Shown in pieces: positions 37,623 through 46,642 of a stretch of 64,000 nt of DNA. This DNA comes from Streptomyces puniciscabiei (GTDB lineage: Bacteria > Actinomycetota > Actinomycetes > Streptomycetales > Streptomycetaceae). A program made the translations under genes and the position numbers. Where the stretch lies: the NCBI RefSeq assembly GCF_006715785.1, contig NZ_VFNX01000001.1, positions 3,176,501 through 3,240,500 of the forward strand. The letters are read 5' to 3'. Each line of letters begins with the position of its first letter. The first letter of the stretch is position 1. A model generated the notes under the pieces. The model saw only the letters and a program-made list of their open reading frames with translations. It had not been told where the DNA came from and did no database searches.

Positions 37623-39107
37623 TCAGCCCTTGAGCGCGGCCATCCACGCCTCGACCTCGTCGGAGCGGCGCGGCAGACCGGCCGAAAGGTTTCGGTTGCC
37701 GTCCTCGGTGACGAGGATGTCGTCCTCGATCCGGACGCCGATGCCCCGGTACTCCTCCGGCACGGTCAGGTCGTCGGCCTGGAAGTACAGGCCCGGCTCG
37801 ACGGTGAGCACCATGCCCGGCTCCAGGGTGCCGTCCACGTACGTCTCGGTCCGCGCGGCGGCGCAGTCGTGGACGTCCATGCCGAGCATGTGGCCGGTGC
37901 CGTGCAGGGTCCAGCGGCGCTGCAGGCCCAGCTCCAGGACGCGCTCGACCGGGCCCTCGACCAGGCCCCACTCGACGAGCTTCTCGGCGAGCACGCGCTG
38001 GGCGGCGTCGTGGAAGTCGCGGTACTTGGCGCCCGGCTTGACCGCCGCGATACCGGCCTCCTGGGCCTCGTACACGGCGTCGTAGATCTTCTTCTGGATC
38101 TCGCTGTACGTGCCGTTGACCGGCAGCGTGCGCGTCACGTCCGCGGTGTACAGGGTGTGGGTCTCCACGCCCGCGTCCAGCAGGAGCAGGTCGCCGGAGC
38201 GGACCGGGCCGTCGTTGCGGACCCAGTGCAGGGTGCAGGCGTGCGGGCCGGACGCGCAGATGGAGCCGTAGCCGACGTCGTTGCCCTCCACACGCGCGCG
38301 GAGGAAGAACGTGCCCTCGATGTAGCGCTCGGACGTGGCCTCGGCCCTGTCGAGGACCTTCACGACGTCCTCGAAGCCGCGGACCGTGGAGTCGACGGCC
38401 TTCTGCAGCTCGCCGATCTCGAACTCGTCCTTGATCAGCCGGGCCTCGGAGAGGAAGACGCGCAGCTCCTCGTCGCGCTCGGCGGTGACCTTGTCGGTCA
38501 GGGCGGCCTCGATGCCGGCGTCGTGGCCGCGCACCACGCGCACCGGGCCGGTGGCCTCGCGCAGCTTGTCGGCCAGCTCGCGCACGTCGGCGGCCGGGAT
38601 GCCGTACAGCGCCTCCGACTCGGCGAGGGAGTGGCGGCGGCCGACCCACAGCTCGCCCTGGCCGGAGAGCCAGAACTCGCCGTTCTCCCGGTTGGAGCGG
38701 GGCAGGAGGTAGATCGTCTCCTGGTGGCCGTCGGCGGTGGGCTCCAGGACCAGGACGCCGTCCTCGGTCTGGTTGCCGGTGAGGTACGCGTACTCGACGG
38801 AGGCGCGGAAGGGATACTCGGTGTCGTTCGAGCGGGTCTTCAGGTTGCCCGCCGGGATCACCAGGCGCTCGCCCGGGAAGCGGGCGGAGAGCGCGGCGCG
38901 GCGGCGGGCGGTCTCGGCGGCCTGCGGGATCGGCTGCAGGTCGCGCAGCTCCGTGTCGGCCCAGCCGGACTGCATGTTCTCGGCCAGCTCGTCGGAGACG
39001 CCCGGGTACAGGCCGTTCTTCCGCTGCTTGATGGGCTCCTCGGACTCGGCCTCCGGGCCCTCCGCGGTAGCGGAGTCGGGGACAGCCGGGTTGAGCTCCT
39101 CGGACAC
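37623..39107 (-). CDS. Xaa-Pro aminopeptidase (aminopeptidase P)
   Basis: 494 residues from GTG 39107, with GAGGAGGA close upstream; longer frame starts are spurious. The N-terminal aminopeptidase-P domain (about 50-200) precedes the M24 catalytic domain with metal ligands in LLLDAGVETHTLYTADVTRT (Asp pair), TGHMLGMDVHD (His), VLTVEPGLYF (Glu) and GVRIEDDILV (Glu). Removes N-terminal residues preceding proline; cytoplasmic. An acidic N-terminal extension (about 40 residues) is not part of the core. Confidence 0.94.
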   Translation of the reverse strand: MSEELNPAVPDSATAEGPEAESEEPIKQRKNGLYPGVSDELAENMQSGWADTELRDLQPIPQAAETARRRAALSARFPGERLVIPAGNLKTRSNDTEYPFRASVEYAYLTGNQTEDGVLVLEPTADGHQETIYLLPRSNRENGEFWLSGQGELWVGRRHSLAESEALYGIPAADVRELADKLREATGPVRVVRGHDAGIEAALTDKVTAERDEELRVFLSEARLIKDEFEIGELQKAVDSTVRGFEDVVKVLDRAEATSERYIEGTFFLRARVEGNDVGYGSICASGPHACTLHWVRNDGPVRSGDLLLLDAGVETHTLYTADVTRTLPVNGTYSEIQKKIYDAVYEAQEAGIAAVKPGAKYRDFHDAAQRVLAEKLVEWGLVEGPVERVLELGLQRRWTLHGTGHMLGMDVHDCAAARTETYVDGTLEPGMVLTVEPGLYFQADDLTVPEEYRGIGVRIEDDILVTEDGNRNLSAGLPRRSDEVEAWMAALKG

Positions 39108-39263
39108 GTGATCCTCCTCGATACGCCTTGTGATCTCCCCCGGGGCCCGCGACGCTCCTGCTTGTGGCCGAGCGGGGACCACCATCATCGTACGGTCGTA
39201 CCGTGGCCGGACCGGGACCGGATGACCTGTTATGCCCGGTCATGCCGTCCTCTGGGGCGGTGC

Positions 39264-40661
39264 TCAGTCGAAGCGGGCCGCCAGCAGCACCACGTCCTCC
39301 TCGCTGTCGGCCGCGTCCAGAGCGTCCGGCAGGACGGTGCGCAGGACGTGGTCGGCGACGGCGCCGGGGTCGTGGCGCAACGTGCGCGGGATGCTCGCGG
39401 CGGCCGCGTGCAGGCGGGCGAAGGCGCGGTCCGTCGGGTCGCCGGTACGGTGCAGCAGCCCGTCGGTGTAGAGCAGCATCGTCTCCCCGGCCTCGGCCTG
39501 GATCTCCACGCTGGGCGCCTCCCAGCAGGCGAGCATGCCGAGCGGGGCGGAGACGGAGGTCTCGGCGAACTCGGTGCGCCGCTCGCCGATCAGCAGCGGC
39601 GGGCTGTGCCCGGCACCGGCCAGGGTGATCTTGCGCAGCGCGGGCTCGCAGTAGGCGAACAGCGCGGTGGCCGAGCGGGCGGGCTCGGTAAGCCGCAGCA
39701 GCAGCTCCAGGTCGGACAGGACGGCGACCGGGTCCTCGCCCTCCATCACGGCGTAGGCGCGCAGGGAGGCGCGCAGCCGGCCCATGGCGGCCACCGCGCT
39801 GGGGCCGGAGCCGGTGACCGAGCCGACGGACAGGCCGAGGGCGGCGTCCGGCAGCGGCAGCGCGTCGTACCAGTCGCCGCCGCCGCGCGGGCCGGTGCGG
39901 TGCCGGGCGGCGAGCTGGACGCCGGGCACCCGGGGCAGCCGGGCGGGCAGCAGTTCCTCGGTGATGGTCGCCACGCGCGCGCGTGCGCTTTCCACCTCCA
40001 GCAGCCGGGCGAGGTGCTCGGTGGCGTGCCGGACGTAGAGCCCGGCGAGGTGGCGCTGCCGCTCGTGGGGCTGGGCAGGTTCGTCGTAGAACCAGACGGC
40101 GGCGCCGAGGCGGCCCGCGGAGTCGGTGGCGAGGGGCAGGGCGTAGCTGGCGGCGTAGCCGAGACGGACGGCCACCTCGCGGTGCCGGGGGTCGAGACCG
40201 TCCTCGGCGAGCAGGTCGGGGTGGAGGACCTCGGTGGCCGTGCCGGTGTCGTACGGCAGCGCGCCGCGCGGGACGGTCTCGATGTGGCCGAGATCGGCCC
40301 GGCCGAGGCCGAGGCCGAGAGTGGTGCGGGGGCCGAGCCCGTCGCCGGGTTCCAGGGCGACCAGGCCGCGGCGGGCGCCGACGAGGGCGGCTCCGGCGCG
40401 CAGGAGCTCATGGAGGGCCGGTTCCAGCGCGTTCGTGCGGGACAGGCGCTCGGTGAGCTCGTGGAGGGTCGTGAGATCCGAGACCCACCCGGCCAGCCGG
40501 TCCTGGAGGAGGGCGCCGGGCGCGGGGGTGTTGGGGGCGGGAACGGCGGCGGTCTCCGGGGAGGGTCCGGCGCCGGCGGCGGGGGGAGCGGGCGCAGTGT
40601 GTGCGGGCGCCGGAACGGCTGGATCGATTCCAGCCACTTTCGGAGGGTGCGGGGCGTTCAT
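39264..40661 (-). CDS. GAF-PP2C (SpoIIE-type) protein phosphatase
   Basis: 465 residues. A Pro/Ala-rich N-terminal 50 residues, a GAF domain (about 65-215; ARRGLVALEPGDG, YAASYALPLATDS), a short coiled segment, then a PP2C/SpoIIE phosphatase domain (about 235-460) with RGGGDWYDALPL, SVTGSGPSAVAAM, LAGAGHSPPLL and LLYTDGLLHR. The metal-binding Asp residues are retained in GGGDW and YTDGLL; the usual VGDV is VGSV, losing one. Such proteins usually dephosphorylate anti-sigma-factor antagonists. Confidence 0.9.
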   Translation of the reverse strand: MNAPHPPKVAGIDPAVPAPAHTAPAPPAAGAGPSPETAAVPAPNTPAPGALLQDRLAGWVSDLTTLHELTERLSRTNALEPALHELLRAGAALVGARRGLVALEPGDGLGPRTTLGLGLGRADLGHIETVPRGALPYDTGTATEVLHPDLLAEDGLDPRHREVAVRLGYAASYALPLATDSAGRLGAAVWFYDEPAQPHERQRHLAGLYVRHATEHLARLLEVESARARVATITEELLPARLPRVPGVQLAARHRTGPRGGGDWYDALPLPDAALGLSVGSVTGSGPSAVAAMGRLRASLRAYAVMEGEDPVAVLSDLELLLRLTEPARSATALFAYCEPALRKITLAGAGHSPPLLIGERRTEFAETSVSAPLGMLACWEAPSVEIQAEAGETMLLYTDGLLHRTGDPTDRAFARLHAAAASIPRTLRHDPGAVADHVLRTVLPDALDAADSEEDVVLLAARFD

Positions 40662-41269
40662 GGCGTCCGGCCTTCAGACCGGTGCGTATTGCTGAAAAGC
40701 ATCGCAAACCCCCATGTCATTCTGCGCCGCTAGCAGTGTCTCCACATGTACACGCACTCGTGAGGGGATGTCCAGCATTGTCCTGCGGGGATTCCTGGTG
40801 TCCATGAGTCTCACGAGGTTTCCCTCGAACCCCTTGCCTTACTGCCAAGTTGGCTGAAAACTGCACCAGGTATCGGTCCATTGCGGTCGACTGGCCTTGC
40901 TCCACGGAGCGTCACAGCGGTCGTGATGGGTACGTACTCGGTGAAGGCCAGGGGTGGTTGGGGACCACCCGGAACCTGGCGACGGACCCGGGCGTCATAG
41001 CCACCGACGGCCGAGCCCCATCCTCCCTGGCGGAGGCGGAGAGAACCACGCGCGACGGCAAAACGCCAGACTTCGCCACCCCCGCGCCGCACCCGCGCTT
41101 TATGGACGCACTATGGACGCGGACGCGGCCCATGCTCGACCCCCTGGGGTTCCCCCTGCCGTGCGCGGGGGTGTGATGCGCCAACAGGTACGCACAGTGA
41201 AGTGATCGACACATGTTGTGATGTGGACCACGGTGTTGCCAGCGGTGCAACGGAAAGGAACGAGCGCTC
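40662..41269. other. Gene-free stretch upstream of the Prim-Pol-like gene
   Basis: 608 bases with only spurious short frames. AT-rich islands at about 40690-40720 and 41190-41240 are likely promoters for the divergent genes. GTGGTTGG-GGACCAC-like dyads occur near 40964-40980, and GGTTTCCCTCGAACC lies near 40817. I see no tRNA, riboswitch or mobile sequence. Confidence 0.45.
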
Positions 41270-41953
41270 ATGCGCGAGATCCTCGGAAGGCGACGCAGGC
41301 TCCTGTCCAGGCGGAACGACGGGAGGCCCCGGCGTGAGGAGAGGCCTGAGCTGATCAGCGCGGCCCTGACCTTCGCGACCGAATGGCAGTGGCCGGTACT
41401 CCCGGGCGTGGCCCCGGACCCGCAGGGGCGTGCCCGGTGCGCCTGCCCCGACCCGGAGTGCACGGTGCCCGGTGCGCACCCCTTCGATCCCGGCCTGCTC
41501 GCCGCCACGACCGACGCCCGCATGGTGCGCTGGTGGTGGGCCAACCGGCCGAGCGCGCCGATCGTCCTGGCCACCGGGGGCAAGGCGCCCTGTGCGGTCA
41601 GCCTGCCGGCGCTCGCCGCCTCCCGCGCCCTCGCCCTGCTCGACCGGCGGGGCATGCGCCTCGGTCCGGTGATCGCCGCCCCGGCACGCTGGGCGCTGCT
41701 GGTGAAGCCGTACTCCCTGGAGCAGTTGGGCGAACTGCTCTACGCCAAGGACTTCGTCCCCGGCTCCCTGCGGTTCCACGGCGAGGGCGGTTACCTCGCC
41801 CTGCCCCCGTCGGAGACCGGCCAGGGCGCCGTCCGCTGGGAGCGTGCCCCGCTACCGGGCTCGGCCTCACCCTGGGTGCCCGATGTGGAGGCCGTGGTGG
41901 ACGCCGTGGTCGACGCCCTCACTCGTACGGGTGTGAGCGCGCCCGAGTTGTAG
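41270..41953 (+). CDS. Prim-Pol-like protein lacking the catalytic acidic pair
   Basis: 227 residues. It aligns with the N-terminal domain of bifunctional DNA primase/polymerase (archaeo-eukaryotic primase type): AALTFATEWQWPVLPGVAPD, CPDPECTVPGAHPF, VRWWWANRPSAPIVLATG, then GEGGYLALPPS. The position where Prim-Pols have the metal-binding DxD is CAVSLPALAA here, with no Asp, so polymerase activity is unlikely. ATG 41270 follows AAAGGAA. Such short proteins are widespread in streptomycetes without a known role. Confidence 0.8.
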   Translation: MREILGRRRRLLSRRNDGRPRREERPELISAALTFATEWQWPVLPGVAPDPQGRARCACPDPECTVPGAHPFDPGLLAATTDARMVRWWWANRPSAPIVLATGGKAPCAVSLPALAASRALALLDRRGMRLGPVIAAPARWALLVKPYSLEQLGELLYAKDFVPGSLRFHGEGGYLALPPSETGQGAVRWERAPLPGSASPWVPDVEAVVDAVVDALTRTGVSAPEL

Positions 41954-42007
41954 CGGCGTGCGGCGCGGGCGCGGTCGCGAGCACCGCCGGGTCGTTATCT
42001 TCCGCAC

Positions 42008-42859
42008 ATGCTGCATATGTCTGGGGGACATGGCCGTCGGGCCTCTGGGGGGCCTTCTGGGCGGCACGGCCGCCGATCGACACGGGGCGCGGCGCGGCCG
42101 CCGAGAGTACGGCCGGCCGGGGCGCGCGAGCCGGACTCCCGGAAGCTGCGGTTGCTCGCGCTCGTGGGTGTCGTGACGGCCGCGGTCGTGCTGCCGCTCG
42201 CCGTGGCGTCCGCCGGGCAGGTGGGCGGGTCGATCCGGCACACGGTGGCCGAGAAGGCACGGGACGCCGTACGGGCCACCGCGGGTGAGGGCGCTTCGGG
42301 GCGCGCCCTCGCGAGCGACAAGGGCGCCGGGAGCGAGCCGGGTTCCGGGCGGAGTGAGCGGGGTTCCCGCCGGAAGGGGGGCTCCGGGCAGGGTGACGCG
42401 GGCTCTGGGCAAGGTGATGCGGGTGCCGGGCGGGAGGACGCCAAGCTGCCCTCGCTCGACGGGTCCCCTCGACTGCTCGGGCTGGGTCTGGCCACCGCCG
42501 CGCGGTGCGGCGCCCAGCTCACCTCTCCCGACGGCATCGAGGCGCAGACCTGCGTCCTGGCCCAGGGCGGCGACACCTGGGCCCGCACCTACTACCGCAA
42601 CTCCACCGGCGAGCGGCTGGATGCCGTGCTCAGTCTGATGGGTCCGGCTGGTCACAGTGTGCAGATGCACTGTGTCACGGGCGGCGACGACGAGCCCGCC
42701 ACCTGCGAGACGCCCCGGGAACGCAGCAGGGGCGGCATGGACGGCTACACGGCCGTCACCGAGTTCGCCAGGCGCGGGGCCGACGGCGCGCTGCTGCTGC
42801 GCTCGAGCAGCGACTCGGCGGACGGCGACGGCAAGTACGGTTCCGACAACGGCAGTTGA
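42008..42859 (+). CDS. Membrane-anchored or secreted hypothetical protein
   Basis: 283 residues with a basic N-terminal region of about 45 residues, one hydrophobic segment (LRLLALVGVVTAAVVLPLAV) and an exported part. After a Gly/Ser/Asp-rich repetitive linker (GSGQGDAGSGQGDAGAG) comes a compact domain (about 150-260) with four Cys (AARCGAQL, AQTCVLAQGG, QMHCVTGG, ATCETP) that could form two disulphides. I do not recognise the family. ATG 42008 or ATG 42017 could be the start. Confidence 0.75.
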   Translation: MLHMSGGHGRRASGGPSGRHGRRSTRGAARPPRVRPAGAREPDSRKLRLLALVGVVTAAVVLPLAVASAGQVGGSIRHTVAEKARDAVRATAGEGASGRALASDKGAGSEPGSGRSERGSRRKGGSGQGDAGSGQGDAGAGREDAKLPSLDGSPRLLGLGLATAARCGAQLTSPDGIEAQTCVLAQGGDTWARTYYRNSTGERLDAVLSLMGPAGHSVQMHCVTGGDDEPATCETPRERSRGGMDGYTAVTEFARRGADGALLLRSSSDSADGDGKYGSDNGS

Positions 42860-42903
42860 TGCTCCGCGGCGCGCTGTGGGCGGCGTACGCGGACATGGAA
42901 AGA

Positions 42904-42941
42904 CCCGGTTGCTGGCGACGGGGGATGCACCAGCAACCGGG
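42904..42941. terminator. Bidirectional terminator hairpin
   Basis: CCCGGTTGCTGG at 42904-42915 pairs perfectly with CCAGCAACCGGG at 42930-42941 (12 bp). It lies between convergent genes. Confidence 0.75.
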
Positions 42942-43103
42942 CTACTGGAACGGTAACAAGAGATCGGCGGTTCGCAAATTCCGTCTGGGGCATTCGGCCA
43001 CCGATTTCCCTGTCAGCAGGGCGAGTTGTGACAGGAGTCACCTGCTTTGCGGGCTGTGCGCGCGCCTTACCGACCGTTCAGTCGTCAGGCGCGCGCGGCG
43101 GCG

Positions 43104-44066
43104 TCAGCTGAGCGTGACCTGCCGGTTGGTCAGTCCGCCACGGGCCCGGCGCTCGTCCGCGGTGAGCGGCTCGGTGGCGGCCAGGGCGGCGCCCAGGCGC
43201 TCGGCGAACTCGGCGGCCGGCTTCTCCACGTCGTCCGCCGTGACCCCGCTCGGCAGGTCCCAGACCGGCACGGTGAGGCCGTGAGCACGGAAGGAGCCCA
43301 CGAGGCGGGTGCCCTCGCCCAGCTGGGAACGGCCCGCCGCGTGCAGTCGCGCCAGAGCGTCCAGAAGCTGCTCCTCCGGATGCGGCATCACCCAGCGCAG
43401 GTGGTTCTTCTCGGGGGTCTCGCACCAGTACGCGGCGTCCACACCGGTCAGTCTCGCCGTCGGGATGGCGGCCGCGTTGGCCCGCTCCAGGGAGGCGGTC
43501 ACCTCGGGCGTGGCGTTCTCCGCGTCCGGCACCCAGAACTCGAAGCCGCTGTGCACGACCGGCTCGAACGGCGCCTGGAGGTCGAGCACGTCCTGCAGCC
43601 GCGGGCCGCCGGCCGGGGCGCGGCGGCCCTGCACCGGGGTGCCGGCCTCGGCCGTCAGGGCGCGCTGGAGGGTGTCGGCGAGGTCGCGGCTGAGGTCACC
43701 GGACGCCGTGTCGTTCTGCAGGCCCAGCAGGACCGAGCCGTCGTCACGCCGCAGTGCGGGCCAGGCCATCGGCAGCACCGTGGCCAGCGTGACGGACGGG
43801 ACGCCCTCGGGCAGGCCGTCCTTGAGGGTCAGCTCGACCGTCGCGGCCGGCACCAGCTCGCGCAGCGCCACCCAGTCGCACTCGCCGGGCAGCCCCTCGA
43901 ACGGGCGGTGCACCAGCTCCGTCGCCGCGTGCGCCGCGGCCCGGCCGTGGCACGCCTTGTAGCGCCGGCCGCTGCCGCAGGGGCAGGGCTCGCGCGCGCC
44001 GACGACCGGGATCTCCTCATCGGTCAGCTGTGGCTTGGCCTTCGTCTGGGGTCGCTTCTTGGCCAT
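43104..44066 (-). CDS. SEC-C motif protein (DUF5926-like)
   Basis: 320 residues from ATG 44066 ([14 protein letters not shown]). A zinc-binding SEC-C motif, [16 protein letters not shown], lies near residue 30, as at the end of SecA and in many small proteins. The rest is a conserved actinobacterial domain (DUF5926 from memory) without known activity: [22 protein letters not shown] start (seen as [12 protein letters not shown]), [20 protein letters not shown] and [15 protein letters not shown]. Possible links to ribosomes or secretion are inference only. DnaA-like boxes lie upstream. Confidence 0.85.
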   Translation of the reverse strand: MAKKRPQTKAKPQLTDEEIPVVGAREPCPCGSGRRYKACHGRAAAHAATELVHRPFEGLPGECDWVALRELVPAATVELTLKDGLPEGVPSVTLATVLPMAWPALRRDDGSVLLGLQNDTASGDLSRDLADTLQRALTAEAGTPVQGRRAPAGGPRLQDVLDLQAPFEPVVHSGFEFWVPDAENATPEVTASLERANAAAIPTARLTGVDAAYWCETPEKNHLRWVMPHPEEQLLDALARLHAAGRSQLGEGTRLVGSFRAHGLTVPVWDLPSGVTADDVEKPAAEFAERLGAALAATEPLTADERRARGGLTNRQVTLS

Positions 44067-44746
44067 CGTGGGTGTCTCCCGGTTACGGCGCTTCTCGTAC
44101 GGGCGGGAGCCTAGCCGTTCAGGCCATGACCGGCGGGAACCTGTGGACAACGCACGCCCGCTCGACGCCAACGGTGTGAACCTGTGGAGAACTTCGGGGC
44201 GTCCCCGACTCGCCGCAGCGTCTTCCGAGGAGGGGTCCTGGCTCACCGGCCCGGCTCTCGACCGCCGGTCCGGTCCAGGTCGGGTGGTGCCGGCTTTCGT
44301 CCGGTGGTTCTGGCTTTCGGGCGCCGTGCGGTCTGTCGGGCCGACGTCGGGTGGTGCCGGCCCTCGTCCGCCCGTCCCGCCCTCGGGCACCGACCGGCCT
44401 GTCCGGCCGACGTCCGGTGGTCCTGGCCCTCGTCCGCCGGTCCCGCCTCGGGCTCCGTCTGCCGGGACCGGCTTCAGGCCTCCGTCCGGCGGCGCGGGTC
44501 ACGGTGCGCGTCCGCCGGTCCAGGATCTCGCGCTCCGTCCGCCGGTCCTGGATCTGGCGCTCCGCTTGCCAGGCTCGGCTCTCAGGCTCCGTTCAGCTGG
44601 TCCGGTTCCTCGACCGCGTCCTTCGGACCGGTGTCGTTCACCGCGTGACCCAGGTCCTCGAAAATGACCGTCGGTCCGGTGTCCCGGGTCGCGCGGTGCC
44701 AGGGCCTCGATCAGGCCCGGCGCGTCCAACTCGCCGACCGTGTCCG
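44067..44746. other. Gene-free repetitive stretch
   Basis: 680 bases between two minus-strand genes. A perfect DnaA box TTGTCCACA (reverse) lies at 44142-44150 and a one-mismatch box at 44183-44191. From 44280 to about 44475 there are about three degenerate direct repeats of 66-67 bases, starting TCGGGTGGTGCCGG (44280), TCGGGTGGTGCCGG (44347) and TCCGGTGGTCCTGG (44413). Both strands are open in places, but the translations are Pro/Arg/Gly repeats without family features, so I call no gene. Confidence 0.55.
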
Positions 44747-45433
44747 TCAGTCGAGGTCCTTGAAGGCGTCCGCGAAGTCCAGCTCGGGCAGGTCCGGGAG
44801 TGCGGGGGACGTGACGCGCGTAGCGAAGCCGTTCCGGCGGCAGCCTGCATCGGGATCGTGCACGTCCTCGTGGACCACCACCCAGACCGTCACCTCGCCG
44901 TGGACGTCGTCCCGGACGCCCCAGTCGTCGGCGAGGGCCGTGATGATGTTCAGCCCACGGCCGCCGTGTGCGGTCACCGACGGGGTGGCCGGCGCCGGGC
45001 GGGTCGGACCGCCACCGTCCGTCACCTCGACGATGAGCCGTCCCCGCGCGTCCACTCGCCACGCGGCGCGCACGTCACCGTCGCCGGCCGGCGCGTCGCC
45101 GAGGGGCCGCCCGTGTTTGCACGCATTGCTCAGCAGTTCGGAAAGGATCAGTACGGCATCGTCGATGACCGATTCGGCCACGCCACCGCTGCGCAACTGC
45201 GAACGCATCCGGTGTCTCGCCTTCCCCACGCCCGCAGGGCCATGGGGTACGGCCATGCTCGACGACGTGGGCACCTCCTGTGCCACCACCAACGCCACCC
45301 CCGAGACCTCCTTTGCCCCACGCCACGGTGTGGATGCCCCATTGGCCTGTACCGGAAACCGGCCAATCCTCTTCCGGTGACGCATTCGCAACGGCCCTGC
45401 ACGGAGCGAACGCGCCGGAGCACTCCCTGTGAC
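44747..45433 (-). CDS. RsbW-like ATP-binding regulator
   Basis: About 228 residues from GTG 45433, with AAAGG 5 nt upstream; other starts are possible. A HATPase_c domain (about 95-190) with N box ILSELLSNACKHG, G1 VEVTDGGGPT and G2 HGGRGLNIITALAD, flanked by a basic N-terminal region and a Pro/acid-rich tail LPDLPELDFADAF. It belongs to the same broad group as the gene at 35677. It may act as an anti-sigma factor or phosphotransfer kinase; no partner lies beside it. Confidence 0.85.
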   Translation of the reverse strand, partial: VTGSAPARSLRAGPLRMRHRKRIGRFPVQANGASTPWRGAKEVSGVALVVAQEVPTSSSMAVPHGPAGVGKARHRMRSQLRSGGVAESVIDDAVLILSELLSNACKHGRPLGDAPAGDGDVRAAWRVDARGRLIVEVTDGGGPTRPAPATPSVTAHGGRGLNIITALADDWGVRDDVHGEVTVWVVVHEDVHDPDAGCRRNGFATRVTSPALPDLPELDFADAFKDLD

Positions 45434-45553
45434 GAAGGCCTTTTCTCTGGACGTCGTATGGCTGGATTTCAGTGGTGTGGCCGAGAGTGGAGGATTCAGC
45501 AGCCGCACAGCGGGGTCAAGGGACGGACACAGCTCCTTACCCGCCTCTTGAGG

Positions 45554-46384
45554 TCACAGGCGCCCCAGCCGGCGCAGCACCGCGCGCGGGCGGTTGGTGA
45601 TGATGGCGTCGATGCCCAGCTCGACGCAGAGATCGACGTCCTCGGGCTCGTTCACGGTCCACACGTGCACCTGGTGACCGGCGCGTCGCAGCCGCTCCAC
45701 ATAGGCGGGGTTGTTGCGCACGATGCGGATCGAGGGCCCCGCGATCCGCACTCCCGCGGGCAGCCGTCCGTCGCGCAGCCGGGGCGTGAGGAACTGCACC
45801 AGATAGACCGTCGGCAGCGTCGGCGCGGCGGCACGCACGCGGTGCAGCGAGCGCGCGGAGAAGCTCATGACCCGGACCTGGGACTCGGCGGCGGAGGCCG
45901 GTGCGTCCAGTCCGAACCGCTTCAGCAGGGTCAGCAGCCGCTCCTCGACCTGGCCGGCCCAGCGCGTGGGGTGCTTGGTCTCGATGGCGAGTTCCACCCG
46001 CCGTCCGGCGTCCGCGACCAGCTCCAGCAGCCGCTCCAGCGTGAGCACGGAGGTCTCCTCGCGGTCCTCCGGCCGGTGCTCCCAGTCGGGCTCCTCGTCC
46101 CGTCCGCGCCAGCTCTCGCGCGTCTTCCAGGAACCGAAGTCGAGCGCGGCGAGATCGGCCAGTTCCAGCGCGGAGACGGCGCCGCGGCCGTTGGAGGTAC
46201 GGTTCACCCGCCGGTCGTGGACGCAGACCAGGTGGCCGTCGGCGGTGAGCCGTACGTCGCACTCGAGGGCGTCGGCGCCGTCCTCGATCGCCTTCTTGTA
46301 GGCGGCCAGGGTGTGCTCGGGCGCGTCCTCGGAGGCGCCACGGTGGGCGACGACCTGGACGGAGCGCTGTAGTGCGTGGGTCAC
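45554..46384 (-). CDS. Glycerophosphodiester phosphodiesterase
   Basis: 276 residues from GTG 46384. A TIM-barrel GDPD: VVAHRGASEDAPEHTLAAY (His and Glu), ALECDVRLTADGHLVCVHD (Glu, Asp, His), LELAIETKHP (Glu-Lys) and VHVWTVNEPEDV near the end. It hydrolyses deacylated phospholipids to glycerol-3-phosphate and alcohol. No signal peptide is seen, so the enzyme is probably cytoplasmic. It stands alone. Confidence 0.93.
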   Translation of the reverse strand: MTHALQRSVQVVAHRGASEDAPEHTLAAYKKAIEDGADALECDVRLTADGHLVCVHDRRVNRTSNGRGAVSALELADLAALDFGSWKTRESWRGRDEEPDWEHRPEDREETSVLTLERLLELVADAGRRVELAIETKHPTRWAGQVEERLLTLLKRFGLDAPASAAESQVRVMSFSARSLHRVRAAAPTLPTVYLVQFLTPRLRDGRLPAGVRIAGPSIRIVRNNPAYVERLRRAGHQVHVWTVNEPEDVDLCVELGIDAIITNRPRAVLRRLGRL

Positions 46385-46642
46385 CGCGTCATGGTGCCAC
46401 CGTCCGGGGGTGCGTGGGGGTGCTCAGGCGCACTTCTGCCCGTTTATGTAACTTTTGAAAGCAAGGCCCTATGTAAGGACTGGTCATGGACCCACAGCCA
46501 CCGCTTATGGTGCCCTGACGGCTCGTGGGAAAAGCTGACCGCATACAAACGGAACCGTGAAGACTGACCACAGCACCATGCGCAGCCGCCGAGCGTGACC
46601 GTGCGACCGAACACCAACAGCCGTGGACCGAGGAGAAGAGCT
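46385..46642. promoter_or_regulatory. Divergent promoter region of the GDPD and HtrA genes
   Basis: 258 bases with an AT-rich block at about 46440-46560, where promoter elements are expected (TTATGTAACTTTTG, CTATGTAAGG). No regulator site is identified. Confidence 0.4.

Noticed and set aside
37518..40733. 1071-codon open frame opposite pepP and the phosphatase
   Set aside because: Spans two well-supported genes on the other strand and has no recognisable domain.
44035..44667. Pro-rich gene in the repeat region
   Set aside because: No ribosome site, overlaps the SEC-C gene start, and the translation is only low-complexity repeats.
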